In this document: positions 6,067 through 12,804 of the stretch, one piece after another | Layout: each line of letters begins with the position of its first letter | Position numbering within the stretch: position 1 is the first letter of the stretch | NCBI GenBank assembly: GCA_963693635.1 | Contig: CAVOBC010000108.1 | Coordinates: 1 to 13,087 of the forward strand | Direction: 5' to 3' | Source: CAVOBC01 sp963693635 | GTDB taxonomy: Bacteria; Pseudomonadota; Gammaproteobacteria; Pseudomonadales; Azotimanducaceae | Length of the DNA stretch: 13,087 nt | Notes under the pieces: model-generated | What the model saw: the letters and a program-made list of their open reading frames with translations, nothing else | Database searches by the model: none | Told to the model about the DNA's origin: nothing | Translations under genes and position numbers: made by a program

Positions 6067-6603
6067 CTAAGCTGGTTCGGCCGGGCACGATCGGGGTGTC
6101 AGGTCCAGCACCTGCAAGAGCCTGCCGAAGCCGATGTATTGGCCGATAAGCATGCCGAGTTCCAGGATCTCGGGTTCGTTGAATTCGGTGGCGAGTTCCG
6201 CGAAGAAATCGTCGCCGATGTTGTGGTGGTCAACGGCCATGCGCTCGGCAAATTCGAGCGCGAGGCGCTCGCGCTCGGTGAAGTCGCCGTCGGTCTTGTC
6301 GAGTTCATCGATCTTCGCTTCTGTGAGGCCTTTTTCCATCGCCGATGGAAAGCGTGCACCCAGTCAGGTGAAGCAGTCGTTCAGGCGGGCAATCTTGAGC
6401 CGCACCAGTTCCTTCAGATCCGGCTCGACCACGCCTTCGCTGTGTGCCGGACGATAGAAGTTGAAGTAGCGGTCAAACATATCCTGGCGATAGCTGAAGG
6501 CCCGCATGGACGCGGTGTCAACACCGGCCGCTTCGGCGCGCTGGACGCGAGGCGCAACGTCAGCTGGTAACTCGGCATCTTCAGGCAGGCGTATTCTGCT
6601 CAT
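6067..6603 (-). CDS. CMD/AhpD-family selenoprotein with CxxU redox motif
   Basis: Two open segments (6364-6603 and 6067-6339) lie in one frame and are joined by eight codons after a TGA at 6364-6366. Read through, they give a 178-residue protein of the carboxymuconolactone decarboxylase/AhpD family. It has KELVRLKIARLNDC77-F-T-U80-LGARFPSAM, then the ERERLALEFAERMA helix and the C-terminal LGMLIGQYIGFGRLLQVL helix. In relatives the U80 position is the second Cys of the CxxC peroxidatic/resolving pair, typically followed by xxxR as here. The downstream half is fully conserved in character, with no decay. A SECIS-like hairpin follows the TGA. ATG 6603 has a GAGGAA at 6610-6615, six bases upstream. 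Likely role: thiol/peroxide reductase. The alternative is a recent nonsense mutation, which the hairpin and the exact position make unlikely. The host must have selenocysteine machinery, which is not visible here. Confidence 0.85.
6333..6351 (-). promoter_or_regulatory. Bacterial SECIS-like hairpin directing UGA recoding
   Basis: On the minus strand TTTCCATC-GGC-GATGGAAA forms a perfect 8-bp stem with a three-base loop. Twelve bases separate the UGA from the stem and twenty separate it from the loop. The loop begins GG. Known bacterial SECIS elements place a small apical loop, with a G in its first two positions, about 16-37 bases after the UGA, so all features fit. The hairpin is inside the coding sequence and encodes FPSAM and neighbours. 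An SD-like role for the final GATGGAAA is unlikely. Confidence 0.8.
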
Positions 6604-6677
6604 GGTTGGTTCCTCAAAAAAAAGGGAGGTCGTGGCGGGTTTCAGGACTCGGGCCGTGAAACGCGCGGGCCTGGGTA

Positions 6678-6704
6678 GAGTCGGGGTCCGGAAGGGCCCG
6701 ACTC
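6678..6704 (-). terminator. Stem-loop downstream of the crotonase gene (weak terminator or mRNA-end structure)
   Basis: GAGTCGGG at 6678-6685 pairs perfectly with CCCGACTC at 6697-6704 around an 11-base loop. It sits 13 bases past the crotonase stop codon. There is no T-run next to it in the minus-strand direction; an eight-T run occurs only much later at 6616-6623. It may stabilise the mRNA end or stop transcription partially. Confidence 0.4.
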
Positions 6705-6717
6705 ACCCTGCGGTGAT

Positions 6718-7653
6718 TTAGTAGCCGGTACCGCCTTTACCGTCCTTGTCCTTACCCTCGGTTCCGGCAACGGCCCGGTCCTTCGGTGCGCTGTCGTACG
6801 CGCCGCGGAAGTCACGAAAGGGTCCGTCCCGCCATTCGAGGGCGGACTTGAGTCCATCATCGCGTACGCGGCGGCCCCACTCGGCACCGGCCGCGCGCTG
6901 GGCTGACAGCGCCTGAATCTCGGTACCGGAGCGGATGCCGTCGTAGATTCCCATCGTCTCGTACTGGCGATTGACCGCCCGTTTTGAGTACATGAGCATC
7001 TCGTTGTCGATATGCGACATGCGGCGGGCGAACTTCTCGGTGTAATCGTCGAGCTCGTCGTTGGGCACGGCATAGTTGGCCCAACCCCAGTGCGCCATTT
7101 CTTTGCCCGAGAACGAGTCGCCGACGAACGCGAATTCGCGCGCCTTTGCGGGCGGCAAGTGCCACGGGGTCCACATCATGTCCATGGTCGTCATGGCGCG
7201 CACCGGTGGGTAGCCGATTTTCGCGTCCTCCGCGACGATACGGAAGTCGCAGGTCGTTGCGAGTTCGGTGCCCCCAGCCAGGCAGTGCCCCTGAATCTGG
7301 GCGACGACGGGCTTGGCGAGTTCCCAGATTGTCCAGTTGGTCATCACCACATGGCGGGCCCATTGTGTCGCACCCGGGTGGGTTGTGCCTGTTTCCGGCA
7401 GTTTAGAGCGATGGCTGACGTAGTTGTCGTCCCCGGCCGCACGTGCCGGCGAGAGATCGTAGCCGGCGGAGAAAGATCGGCCGTTCGCCTTCAGCACAAT
7501 CACGCCGACGTCGTCGTCGTGCTCGGCTTCGCGCATCGCATCCATAACCTCGCCGCGAAGATTGTTGCTGAGCGCGTTCAGTTTCTCGGGCCGGTTGAGC
7601 GTGATGTATGCCAGTCGCCCGTCCGTTTCATAGAGGATGTCTCGATATTCCAT
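6718..7653 (-). CDS. Crotonase / enoyl-CoA hydratase-isomerase family protein
   Basis: This is a 311-residue crotonase-fold protein. The first oxyanion-hole segment is SAGYDL (62-67) and the second is GHCLAGGTELATTCDFR (122-138), which holds the position of the first hydratase Glu (Glu130). The second catalytic Glu of true hydratases, found in an FGxPE motif, is replaced: the sequence here is IGYPPVR. So enoyl-CoA hydration is uncertain, and another acyl-CoA reaction is possible. The C-terminal tail (GTEGKDKDGKGGTGY) is low-complexity and charged. The frame could start with GTG at 7659, but the AGGAG at 7659-7663 is then overlapped. ATG 7653, five bases from that site, is the real start. It lies 139 bases downstream of the TPP-enzyme gene and 114 bases upstream of the selenoprotein gene, all leftward. 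Confidence 0.88.
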   Translation of the reverse strand: MEYRDILYETDGRLAYITLNRPEKLNALSNNLRGEVMDAMREAEHDDDVGVIVLKANGRSFSAGYDLSPARAAGDDNYVSHRSKLPETGTTHPGATQWARHVVMTNWTIWELAKPVVAQIQGHCLAGGTELATTCDFRIVAEDAKIGYPPVRAMTTMDMMWTPWHLPPAKAREFAFVGDSFSGKEMAHWGWANYAVPNDELDDYTEKFARRMSHIDNEMLMYSKRAVNRQYETMGIYDGIRSGTEIQALSAQRAAGAEWGRRVRDDGLKSALEWRDGPFRDFRGAYDSAPKDRAVAGTEGKDKDGKGGTGY

Positions 7654-7658
7654 GATCA

Positions 7659-7663
7659 CTCCT
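7659..7663 (-). promoter_or_regulatory. Shine-Dalgarno AGGAG deciding the crotonase start
   Basis: On the minus strand this AGGAG lies five bases before ATG 7653 and overlaps the alternative GTG at 7659. It therefore fixes the start at 7653. Confidence 0.75.
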
Positions 7664-7792
7664 TCGTGCCTGAAAGTTTGGTGTTCTTGCCAGGTCGATC
7701 ATGCCAGATACTGACTGGTTGCGCCGTCGCCGACAGAGCAATCGTCTGGTATGGCTGGCGTGTGGGCTTGAGCGTCGCCACAGCATCGGCTT

Positions 7793-9445
7793 TCAGCCGC
7801 GCAGCGCCGTGATGGTCGTCGCCGGCGAGATGTGCTCCGGGTCGGTATGGACATGGATGAGGGCCGCTCGCCCGCAGTTCATCGCGCGCCGAAGCGCGGG
7901 TTCAAAGTCGTCGATCGACCGCACCGTCTGGCCGTGCGCGCCGAAGGCGCGGGCGAGGTCTGCGAAATCGGGGTTTTCCAGCGTTGTTGCGATGACGCGT
8001 CGTGGATAATCGCGCTCCTGATGCATGCGGATGGTGCCGTAGCTGGCGTTGTCGATGACGATGACGATGACATTGGCCGCCGCCTGGACGGCAGTGCCCA
8101 GTTCCATGCCGGTCATCTGAAAGCAACCGTCGCCAGCGAGGCAGACCACGGTCCGGTCGGGGAATCTTCGTTTGGCGGCGATCGCGGCAGGCAAGCCGTA
8201 ACCCATGGAACCGGACGTCGGCGCAAGTTGGGTGCCGAGGCCTTCGTAGGCGTAGAACCGGTGCAACCAGCTCGCATAATTGCCGGCGCCGTTGGTCACG
8301 ATGGCGTCCGCGGGCAGCACGACGTTCAGGCTGCGGACCACACGCCGCATGTCCACAGTCTCGTCGGCGACCGTGTGCGTAGGTTCCGGGTCTGACCAGG
8401 CGATGTAGTCGCGATGGGCCTCGATGACGGCCGTAGCCCGCGCCTCGATGTGCGCGACTGCGGGTGCGGGCAAGGCCGTGACAAAGGCCAAAGGTGATGC
8501 ATTGATCGCGAGATCAGCGTGATAGATTCGGCCCAGTTCTTCGGCGCCGTTAAGGATATGGACCAGTTGTTGGTGCGGCGACGGAATGTCAAAGAGATCG
8601 AAATTTTGGCTCGGATTCTCGGACATACGCGCACCGAGCAGAATGACGAGGTCAGCGCTTCGAAGCCGTTGAACAAGGGCCGGATTAGCACCGATGCCAA
8701 CGTCGCCTGCGTAGTTGGCGTCGGTGTGATCGAACAGTTGCTGGCGGCGGAATGACACGGCGACGGGTATGGCGGCCGCGTGCGCGTACTCGGCGATCGC
8801 TATGGTGGCCGCGGCATCCCAGCGCGAACCGCCGAGGATGAGCACGGGGCGTTCTGCTGCGTCCGTCCATGCTGCGAAGCGTTCGACGTCGGTTGCAACC
8901 GGGCCGATAGGGGACGCGCTAACCCGGGGGCCCGGCGCGGCATCGACCCGTTCGCGCAACATGTCCTCAGGCAATGCCAGCACGACGGGTCCCGGCCGGC
9001 CGTTCATGGCGACATGGAACGCATGACTGAGGATTTCAGGGATGCGCGCGGCATCGGTTATCTCATCGGTCCACTTGGCCAGTTTGCCGAACATCTGCCG
9101 GTAGTCCACTTCCTGGAACGCTTCGCGGCCGCCCACGCCGCGATCGATTTGACCAACAAAGAGGATGAGTGGCGTGCCGTCCTGCATCGCGACGTGGACC
9201 CCGGAGGACGCGTTGGTTGCGCCGGGGCCCCGAGTCACGAAGGCGATGCCGGGCCTGCCGGTTAGTTTGCCGTCGGCTTCCGCCATCATGGCCGCTGCGC
9301 CTTCCTGGCGCGCAACGATGGTCTCTATGGGTTGTTGGTAGAGAGCATCGAGGACCGGAAGATAGCTCTCGCCGGGAACGCAAAAGACGCGGTCGACCCC
9401 CTGAGCGAGCAGGCAATCAACTAACAGGCGTCCGCCTGTCAGCAT
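7793..9445 (-). CDS. Thiamine-diphosphate-dependent enzyme, acetolactate synthase large-subunit-like
   Basis: This is a 550-residue three-domain TPP enzyme. The N-terminal pyrimidine-binding domain has VFCVPGESYLPVLDAL and the activating Glu48 in ARQEGAAAMMAEADGK. It also has the RGPGATNA segment and the FQEVD stretch typical of acetolactate synthase relatives. A central domain spans about 190-330. The C-terminal PP-binding domain has GSMGYGLPAAIAAK, then the metal/diphosphate motif GDG (438-440) through to DNASYG (465-470). Such enzymes decarboxylate a 2-keto acid and transfer or release the resulting aldehyde unit. It has no small regulatory subunit gene beside it, so a catabolic or side-pathway lyase/carboligase is as likely as branched-chain amino-acid synthesis. 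ATG 9445 is preceded by a 10-bp-period array rich in AGGAG/AAGAG. The closest, AAGAG, ends ten bases upstream. Confidence 0.87.
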   Translation of the reverse strand: MLTGGRLLVDCLLAQGVDRVFCVPGESYLPVLDALYQQPIETIVARQEGAAAMMAEADGKLTGRPGIAFVTRGPGATNASSGVHVAMQDGTPLILFVGQIDRGVGGREAFQEVDYRQMFGKLAKWTDEITDAARIPEILSHAFHVAMNGRPGPVVLALPEDMLRERVDAAPGPRVSASPIGPVATDVERFAAWTDAAERPVLILGGSRWDAAATIAIAEYAHAAAIPVAVSFRRQQLFDHTDANYAGDVGIGANPALVQRLRSADLVILLGARMSENPSQNFDLFDIPSPHQQLVHILNGAEELGRIYHADLAINASPLAFVTALPAPAVAHIEARATAVIEAHRDYIAWSDPEPTHTVADETVDMRRVVRSLNVVLPADAIVTNGAGNYASWLHRFYAYEGLGTQLAPTSGSMGYGLPAAIAAKRRFPDRTVVCLAGDGCFQMTGMELGTAVQAAANVIVIVIDNASYGTIRMHQERDYPRRVIATTLENPDFADLARAFGAHGQTVRSIDDFEPALRRAMNCGRAALIHVHTDPEHISPATTITALRG

Positions 9446-9452
9446 GCGTGAC

Positions 9453-9530
9453 GACTCTTCATGGCTCCTCGCGACTCCTCACAACTCTTTACTGCTCCGC
9501 ACAACTCTTCGCGGCTTTACGACTCTTCAC
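9453..9530. repeat. Eight-unit degenerate tandem array with 10-bp period
   Basis: Units in order: GACTCTTCAT, GGCTCCTCGC, GACTCCTCAC, AACTCTTTAC, TGCTCCGCAC, AACTCTTCGC, GGCTTTAC (8 bp) and GACTCTTCAC. The consensus is roughly RRCTCYTCRC. On the minus strand, the sense strand of the TPP-enzyme gene, this reads GYGARGAGYY. Each unit thus carries an AAGAG/AGGAG-like purine block in the gene's leader, one per helical turn. The array ends seven bases before the start codon. Confidence 0.8.
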
Positions 9531-9819
9531 AAAAGAGAGGGGATGGCCTCAAATGACCGCCTATTCTTCATTTTGGTGACGTTCAGCCCATCCAGCGTTG
9601 CGGATAAGAGGGCGCAGGTCCAATGTCACCTGACCCAATGCGGACGCGCATTGTGCGCGCGACTTGTGATTGGAACAAATGACCGGTGCGGCGCAGTCAT
9701 CTTGTTTGCTTTTGACCGGGCGAGGCGACCATTCGTCTGCAAAACCGGGGCGTTTATCGGCAGAAGTCTGTGTGGAATTTTACGTAATATATGATGAATT
9801 GCTTGCAAATGGATCTCAA
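9531..9819. other. Intergenic region between divergent TPP-enzyme and pilin genes
   Basis: Together with the 10-bp array this forms a 374-base gap between divergent genes, so promoters for both directions should be here. The stretch near 9770-9800 is AT-rich, with a TTACGTAA palindrome and TAATAT at 9785-9790, a plausible -10 region for the pilin operon. I could not pair it with a convincing -35 box. No sigma54-type GG/GC pair at -24/-12 was found. Short reading frames here look like chance frames. Confidence 0.4.
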
Positions 9820-10362
9820 ATGGCTATCACGACACGAAGCCGCGGTCAGCATGGATTCTCGCTGATTGAATTGTTGGTGGCGCTGGCTGTAGTGGCAGTG
9901 ATGCTGGCTGCTGCTGTGCCGCCGATGGGGAGGATGATCGAGCGTAATCGGATGGCTACGCAGGTCAATGAATTCATTCTCGCGATCAACGTGGCCCGGA
10001 GTGAAGCCTCCAAGTTTGGTGGTGTGGTGTCCGTGAAATCAATGGGCGCGGTTGCCGCCAACGAGTTTGGTGAAGGCTTTTGCGTCGTCCCTGGCATCCC
10101 TGGCAACTGCGATGGTGCAGATGTCATTCAGCGGTTTCCACAAACGCCTGGCAGCGAAACGACGATAAACAGCGTCGAGAACGTCGCGATCATTGAATTC
10201 AATGGCATGGGTGCGCTCGACACCGATGGTGTGCCACTCAATTTCGACATCTGTAACCCGAACGTCCCTGGCCGGCGCGTCTTCATCAACGCGATCGGCC
10301 GCTCGAAGTCCCACCGGCTTTCGGACCCGGATCCGGCGAAGCGCCCCCCGGCCAGTTGCTAG
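9820..10362 (+). CDS. fimT: GspH/FimT-family minor pseudopilin
   Basis: This is a 180-residue type IV pilin-like protein. Its type III signal peptide is short and basic (MAITTRSRGQHG), with prepilin-peptidase cleavage at G12|F13. Glu17 follows at mature position 5, then a hydrophobic helix LLVALAVVAVMLAAAVPP. This is followed by the N-terminal helix region RNRMATQVNEFILAINVARSEA, typical of GspH/FimT proteins, and a C-terminal domain with cysteines in CVVPG and CDICNP-like positions. FimT-type minor pilins help prime the pilus and can bind DNA during uptake. ATG 9820 is chosen because the longer frame upstream has no pilin features; GGAT six bases upstream is a weak ribosome site. First gene of a four-gene minor-pilin operon with pilV, pilW and pilX. 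Confidence 0.85.
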   Translation: MAITTRSRGQHGFSLIELLVALAVVAVMLAAAVPPMGRMIERNRMATQVNEFILAINVARSEASKFGGVVSVKSMGAVAANEFGEGFCVVPGIPGNCDGADVIQRFPQTPGSETTINSVENVAIIEFNGMGALDTDGVPLNFDICNPNVPGRRVFINAIGRSKSHRLSDPDPAKRPPASC

Positions 10363-10393
10363 GCCGGTTGAGCCACCGAGATGAGTAGCTGAC

Positions 10394-10930
10394 ATGAGAA
10401 GAACCGTCATACACAACCCGACGCGGATTGCCTCACGCAGTCAGCGCGGTTTTACCCTCACCGAGGTGATTGTCGCCGTGCTGATCCTTGCGATTGGCGT
10501 GCTCGGGGTCTCCGGATTGCAGGTCATCAGCATGCAGCAGAACCGGAGCGCATTGCTGCGCGGTCAGGCGCTGCAGATCGGCAACGACATGCTCGACAGG
10601 ATGCGTGCAAATCAAGGCTCCGACTACGCGCCGGTTGAGTTTGACGAAGACCCGCCGCTTGCCCTGAACTGTGTGGGCGCGGCGGTCGATTGCAGTGAAT
10701 TGCAGATGGCGACCTTCGATATCGCCCAGTGGAAATGCAGCATCAACTCCAACGCGGCAGACGGCATGTCGCATGACATTTGTACGGATTTTGGTATCAC
10801 CGGCGCGTTCCCCTCAGGTGAGGGTGACATTCAGCTTGACGCGGTCGGCGTGCACCAGATTCGGGTGCGGTGGATCGACAACCCCAATGGTGCGACGTCG
10901 ACCATCACACTCGGCACGAGGACGCGCTGA
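10394..10930 (+). CDS. pilV: Type IV pilus minor pilin PilV
   Basis: This is a 178-residue minor pilin. The leader ends SQRG19 with cleavage before F20. The mature N-terminus FTLTEVIVAVLILAIGVLG has Glu24 at mature position 5, followed by GLQVISMQQNRSALLRGQALQIGNDMLDRMRAN. The latter is the standard PilV helix with the NDMLDRMRAN signature. The globular part has cysteines at the LNC and DCSEL positions and again in KCS and DIC. PilV joins PilW, PilX and FimT/PilE-type pilins in the PilY1-bound tip complex that starts pilus assembly. It begins 31 bases after fimT. A four-codon mini-ORF (ATG AGT AGC TGA at 10381-10392) ends one base before the start, which could influence reinitiation. Confidence 0.9.
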   Translation: MRRTVIHNPTRIASRSQRGFTLTEVIVAVLILAIGVLGVSGLQVISMQQNRSALLRGQALQIGNDMLDRMRANQGSDYAPVEFDEDPPLALNCVGAAVDCSELQMATFDIAQWKCSINSNAADGMSHDICTDFGITGAFPSGEGDIQLDAVGVHQIRVRWIDNPNGATSTITLGTRTR

Positions 10931-10931
10931 C

Positions 10932-12128
10932 ATGAAGCAGACAAATCGAAGTCGTCAGCCGTTTGTCGCTCGCGCGTCCCTGTCCAGTGCGTTCGCACAC
11001 GTGAAGCAGGCCGGCGTGTCGCTCGTGGAACTCATGATTGCGCTGGTCCTGGGGTCTGTACTGTCGGTCGCGATCGTGCAGCTTTTTGTTGCCAACTCAG
11101 AGACCTACAACCTGCTGCAAGGCCAGTCCCGCATGCAGGAGTCTGCGCGTTTCGCACTCAGCTTCATTGGCGGCTCTATACGCAAGGCGGGTTATCGTGG
11201 TTGCATGTCAGCGAGCGACGCTGTCAGCACGACGCTGGTCAACTGGGACGCCGTGCCTTACGAGTTTGATTTGCAGCAGGGCGTGGAGGGTTACAATGGC
11301 GCGGCAGGCGGTGCCTGGTCGCCGAGCCTGGCTGCATTGCCCGCCACCATCGGTGGCGTGGACACCAACGTGTTTGCCACGCCTGCCGGGGTTGGCGCGA
11401 GCGCGGGCGTTGACACGGATGCGGTTATCCCCGGCACCGATGTTCTGACCCTGCGCAACATCTCGCAGAACGAGCAGCGAGTCAGCGCCAACATGTCCAA
11501 TTCGACGCTGCCGGTCACGATCGGGACGCCAGGTTCGTGGGGCTACGTGCTCGATGAACTTGTGATGATCTACGACTGCGAGAAGGGTTCCGTGTTTCGA
11601 ATCACCAACATCCAGATTGGCGTGCCGACGGCGACCGAATCGACCATTAGTCATGGGATTGCAAGCGTTGATGCAACCCGCAATAGCGATCCTCGGCTGA
11701 CTACGATAGATACATACCAAACGGACGCGGCAGTTTCTGCCATCGAGACGAATGTGTTTTTCATTGCACCAGGTGCGGGACTTAACAAATCGGGCAACGC
11801 CCCGTTATCGCTGTGGCGCAAGTCCGGTTTGAATGCGCCGGTTGAGTTGGTCGAGGGTGTGGAGAATTTGCAGGTGTTGTTTGGCGTTGACGTGGACGAG
11901 GACGGTACGCCGAACAGATACACGCAAGCACCGATCGCCGATTGGACAACGGTCCGGACCGTTCGCGTGACGATCGTCGCCAACAGCATCGATCCGGTAG
12001 GTGGCACGTCCATGCCCAGCCACGGTTGTGAGGTGCAGGACTGTGTTGATGGCGACGCTGACGGTACCCGTGACGAATTGATCCGACGTGCTTTTACCCA
12101 AACGTTCCATCTTCGGAACCGGGGTTGA
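10932..12128 (+). CDS. pilW: Type IV pilus minor pilin PilW
   Basis: This is a 398-residue protein. It has a longish leader, QAG28 before the cleaved V29, then SLVELMIALVLGSVLSVAIVQLF with Glu33 at mature position 5. The following helix, QGQSRMQESARFALSFIGGSIRKAGYRGC, is the PilW hallmark (ESARFAL..I..IR.AGY.GC). The large C-terminal domain has paired cysteines near the end (HGCEVQDC) and a WTTVRTVRVTIVAN strand region common in PilW. The start is one base after the pilV stop codon (TGACATG). The frame is open further upstream, inside pilV, but that part is a shadow frame. PilW belongs to the minor-pilin tip complex with PilV, PilX and PilY1. The segment DVDEDGTPNRYTQ resembles a calcium-loop-type acidic motif, as does DGDADGTRDE. 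Confidence 0.88.
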   Translation: MKQTNRSRQPFVARASLSSAFAHVKQAGVSLVELMIALVLGSVLSVAIVQLFVANSETYNLLQGQSRMQESARFALSFIGGSIRKAGYRGCMSASDAVSTTLVNWDAVPYEFDLQQGVEGYNGAAGGAWSPSLAALPATIGGVDTNVFATPAGVGASAGVDTDAVIPGTDVLTLRNISQNEQRVSANMSNSTLPVTIGTPGSWGYVLDELVMIYDCEKGSVFRITNIQIGVPTATESTISHGIASVDATRNSDPRLTTIDTYQTDAAVSAIETNVFFIAPGAGLNKSGNAPLSLWRKSGLNAPVELVEGVENLQVLFGVDVDEDGTPNRYTQAPIADWTTVRTVRVTIVANSIDPVGGTSMPSHGCEVQDCVDGDADGTRDELIRRAFTQTFHLRNRG

Positions 12129-12131
12129 GCG

Positions 12132-12791
12132 ATGAACGACCGAAACATGCATGCGTTGCAGCACCGCCCATCGGTTAACGGGCCCATCGGTAGGCAATGC
12201 CAGCAGCGCGAGAGTTTTTTGCTTAACTCATTGTTATCCAGCAGTTTCGTAGGTCGCCCGAAACAGAGCCAGCGCGGCGTGGCGCTCTTCATAAGCCTTG
12301 TCATGTTGCTCCTGCTGACCATTCTAGGGGTGTCGTCGGTGCAGACAACGAGCATGCAGGAGCGGATGGCGCGGAATGCACGGGATGGCAATCTCGCGTT
12401 CCAGGCAGCAGAAACCGCCGTTCACGATGGCGAGCAGTTCATTGAGGACACTTTCAATTCACTGGCCGCGTTTGACGATCCCAGCGCGGCGGGCGCGGGG
12501 CTGTATTACGAAGCCGCATTCGATGCGATGCCCCAATGGCTGGACGTCGACTGGGGCGGCGGCAATGTTAAAGATGCCGCGACCGCGGTTGGCGGCGTTG
12601 CATCGCAGCCAAGGTTCATTATCGAGCACATCAAGACGGTCATATCTGATCAGGACCGTTTGAACCTCGACAATATCGGCTCGGACACGGGCGCGGGGCG
12701 AGCGCAAATCTTCCGCATCACGACGCGAGGCACGGGTGGCACCGATACGGCCCGCGTGATGATCCAGGCCACGTACGGCAAGAAGTTCTAG
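12132..12791 (+). CDS. pilX: Type IV pilus minor pilin PilX
   Basis: This is a 219-residue protein with the PilX pattern. QRG49 comes before the mature VALFISLVMLLLLTILGVSSVQTTSMQERMARNARDGNLAFQAAETAV. As in other PilX proteins, the usual Glu at mature position 5 is absent and the helix is followed by ..MQE.MA.N.RD...AF.AAE.A... The 49-residue leader from ATG 12132 is unusually long. A later start is possible but no other ATG lies in frame between residue 6 and the helix. The gene starts three bases after the pilW stop, consistent with coupled translation. The C-terminal domain ends in RVMIQATYGKKF, a common PilX ending. It completes the pilV-pilW-pilX block. Confidence 0.87.
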   Translation: MNDRNMHALQHRPSVNGPIGRQCQQRESFLLNSLLSSSFVGRPKQSQRGVALFISLVMLLLLTILGVSSVQTTSMQERMARNARDGNLAFQAAETAVHDGEQFIEDTFNSLAAFDDPSAAGAGLYYEAAFDAMPQWLDVDWGGGNVKDAATAVGGVASQPRFIIEHIKTVISDQDRLNLDNIGSDTGAGRAQIFRITTRGTGGTDTARVMIQATYGKKF

Positions 12792-12804
12792 AGGCCCCTA
12801 TCCA

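Noticed and set aside
6364..6366. TGA inside the CMD-family gene as an ordinary nonsense mutation
   Set aside because: The stop is exactly at the redox-active Cys position, both halves look fully conserved, and a SECIS-type hairpin follows at the right distance. Three independent coincidences would be needed.
7012..7812. 266-codon plus-strand ORF antisense to the crotonase gene
   Set aside because: It is a long antisense frame typical of GC-rich DNA. The protein shows no motif, while the minus strand encodes a well-conserved enzyme.
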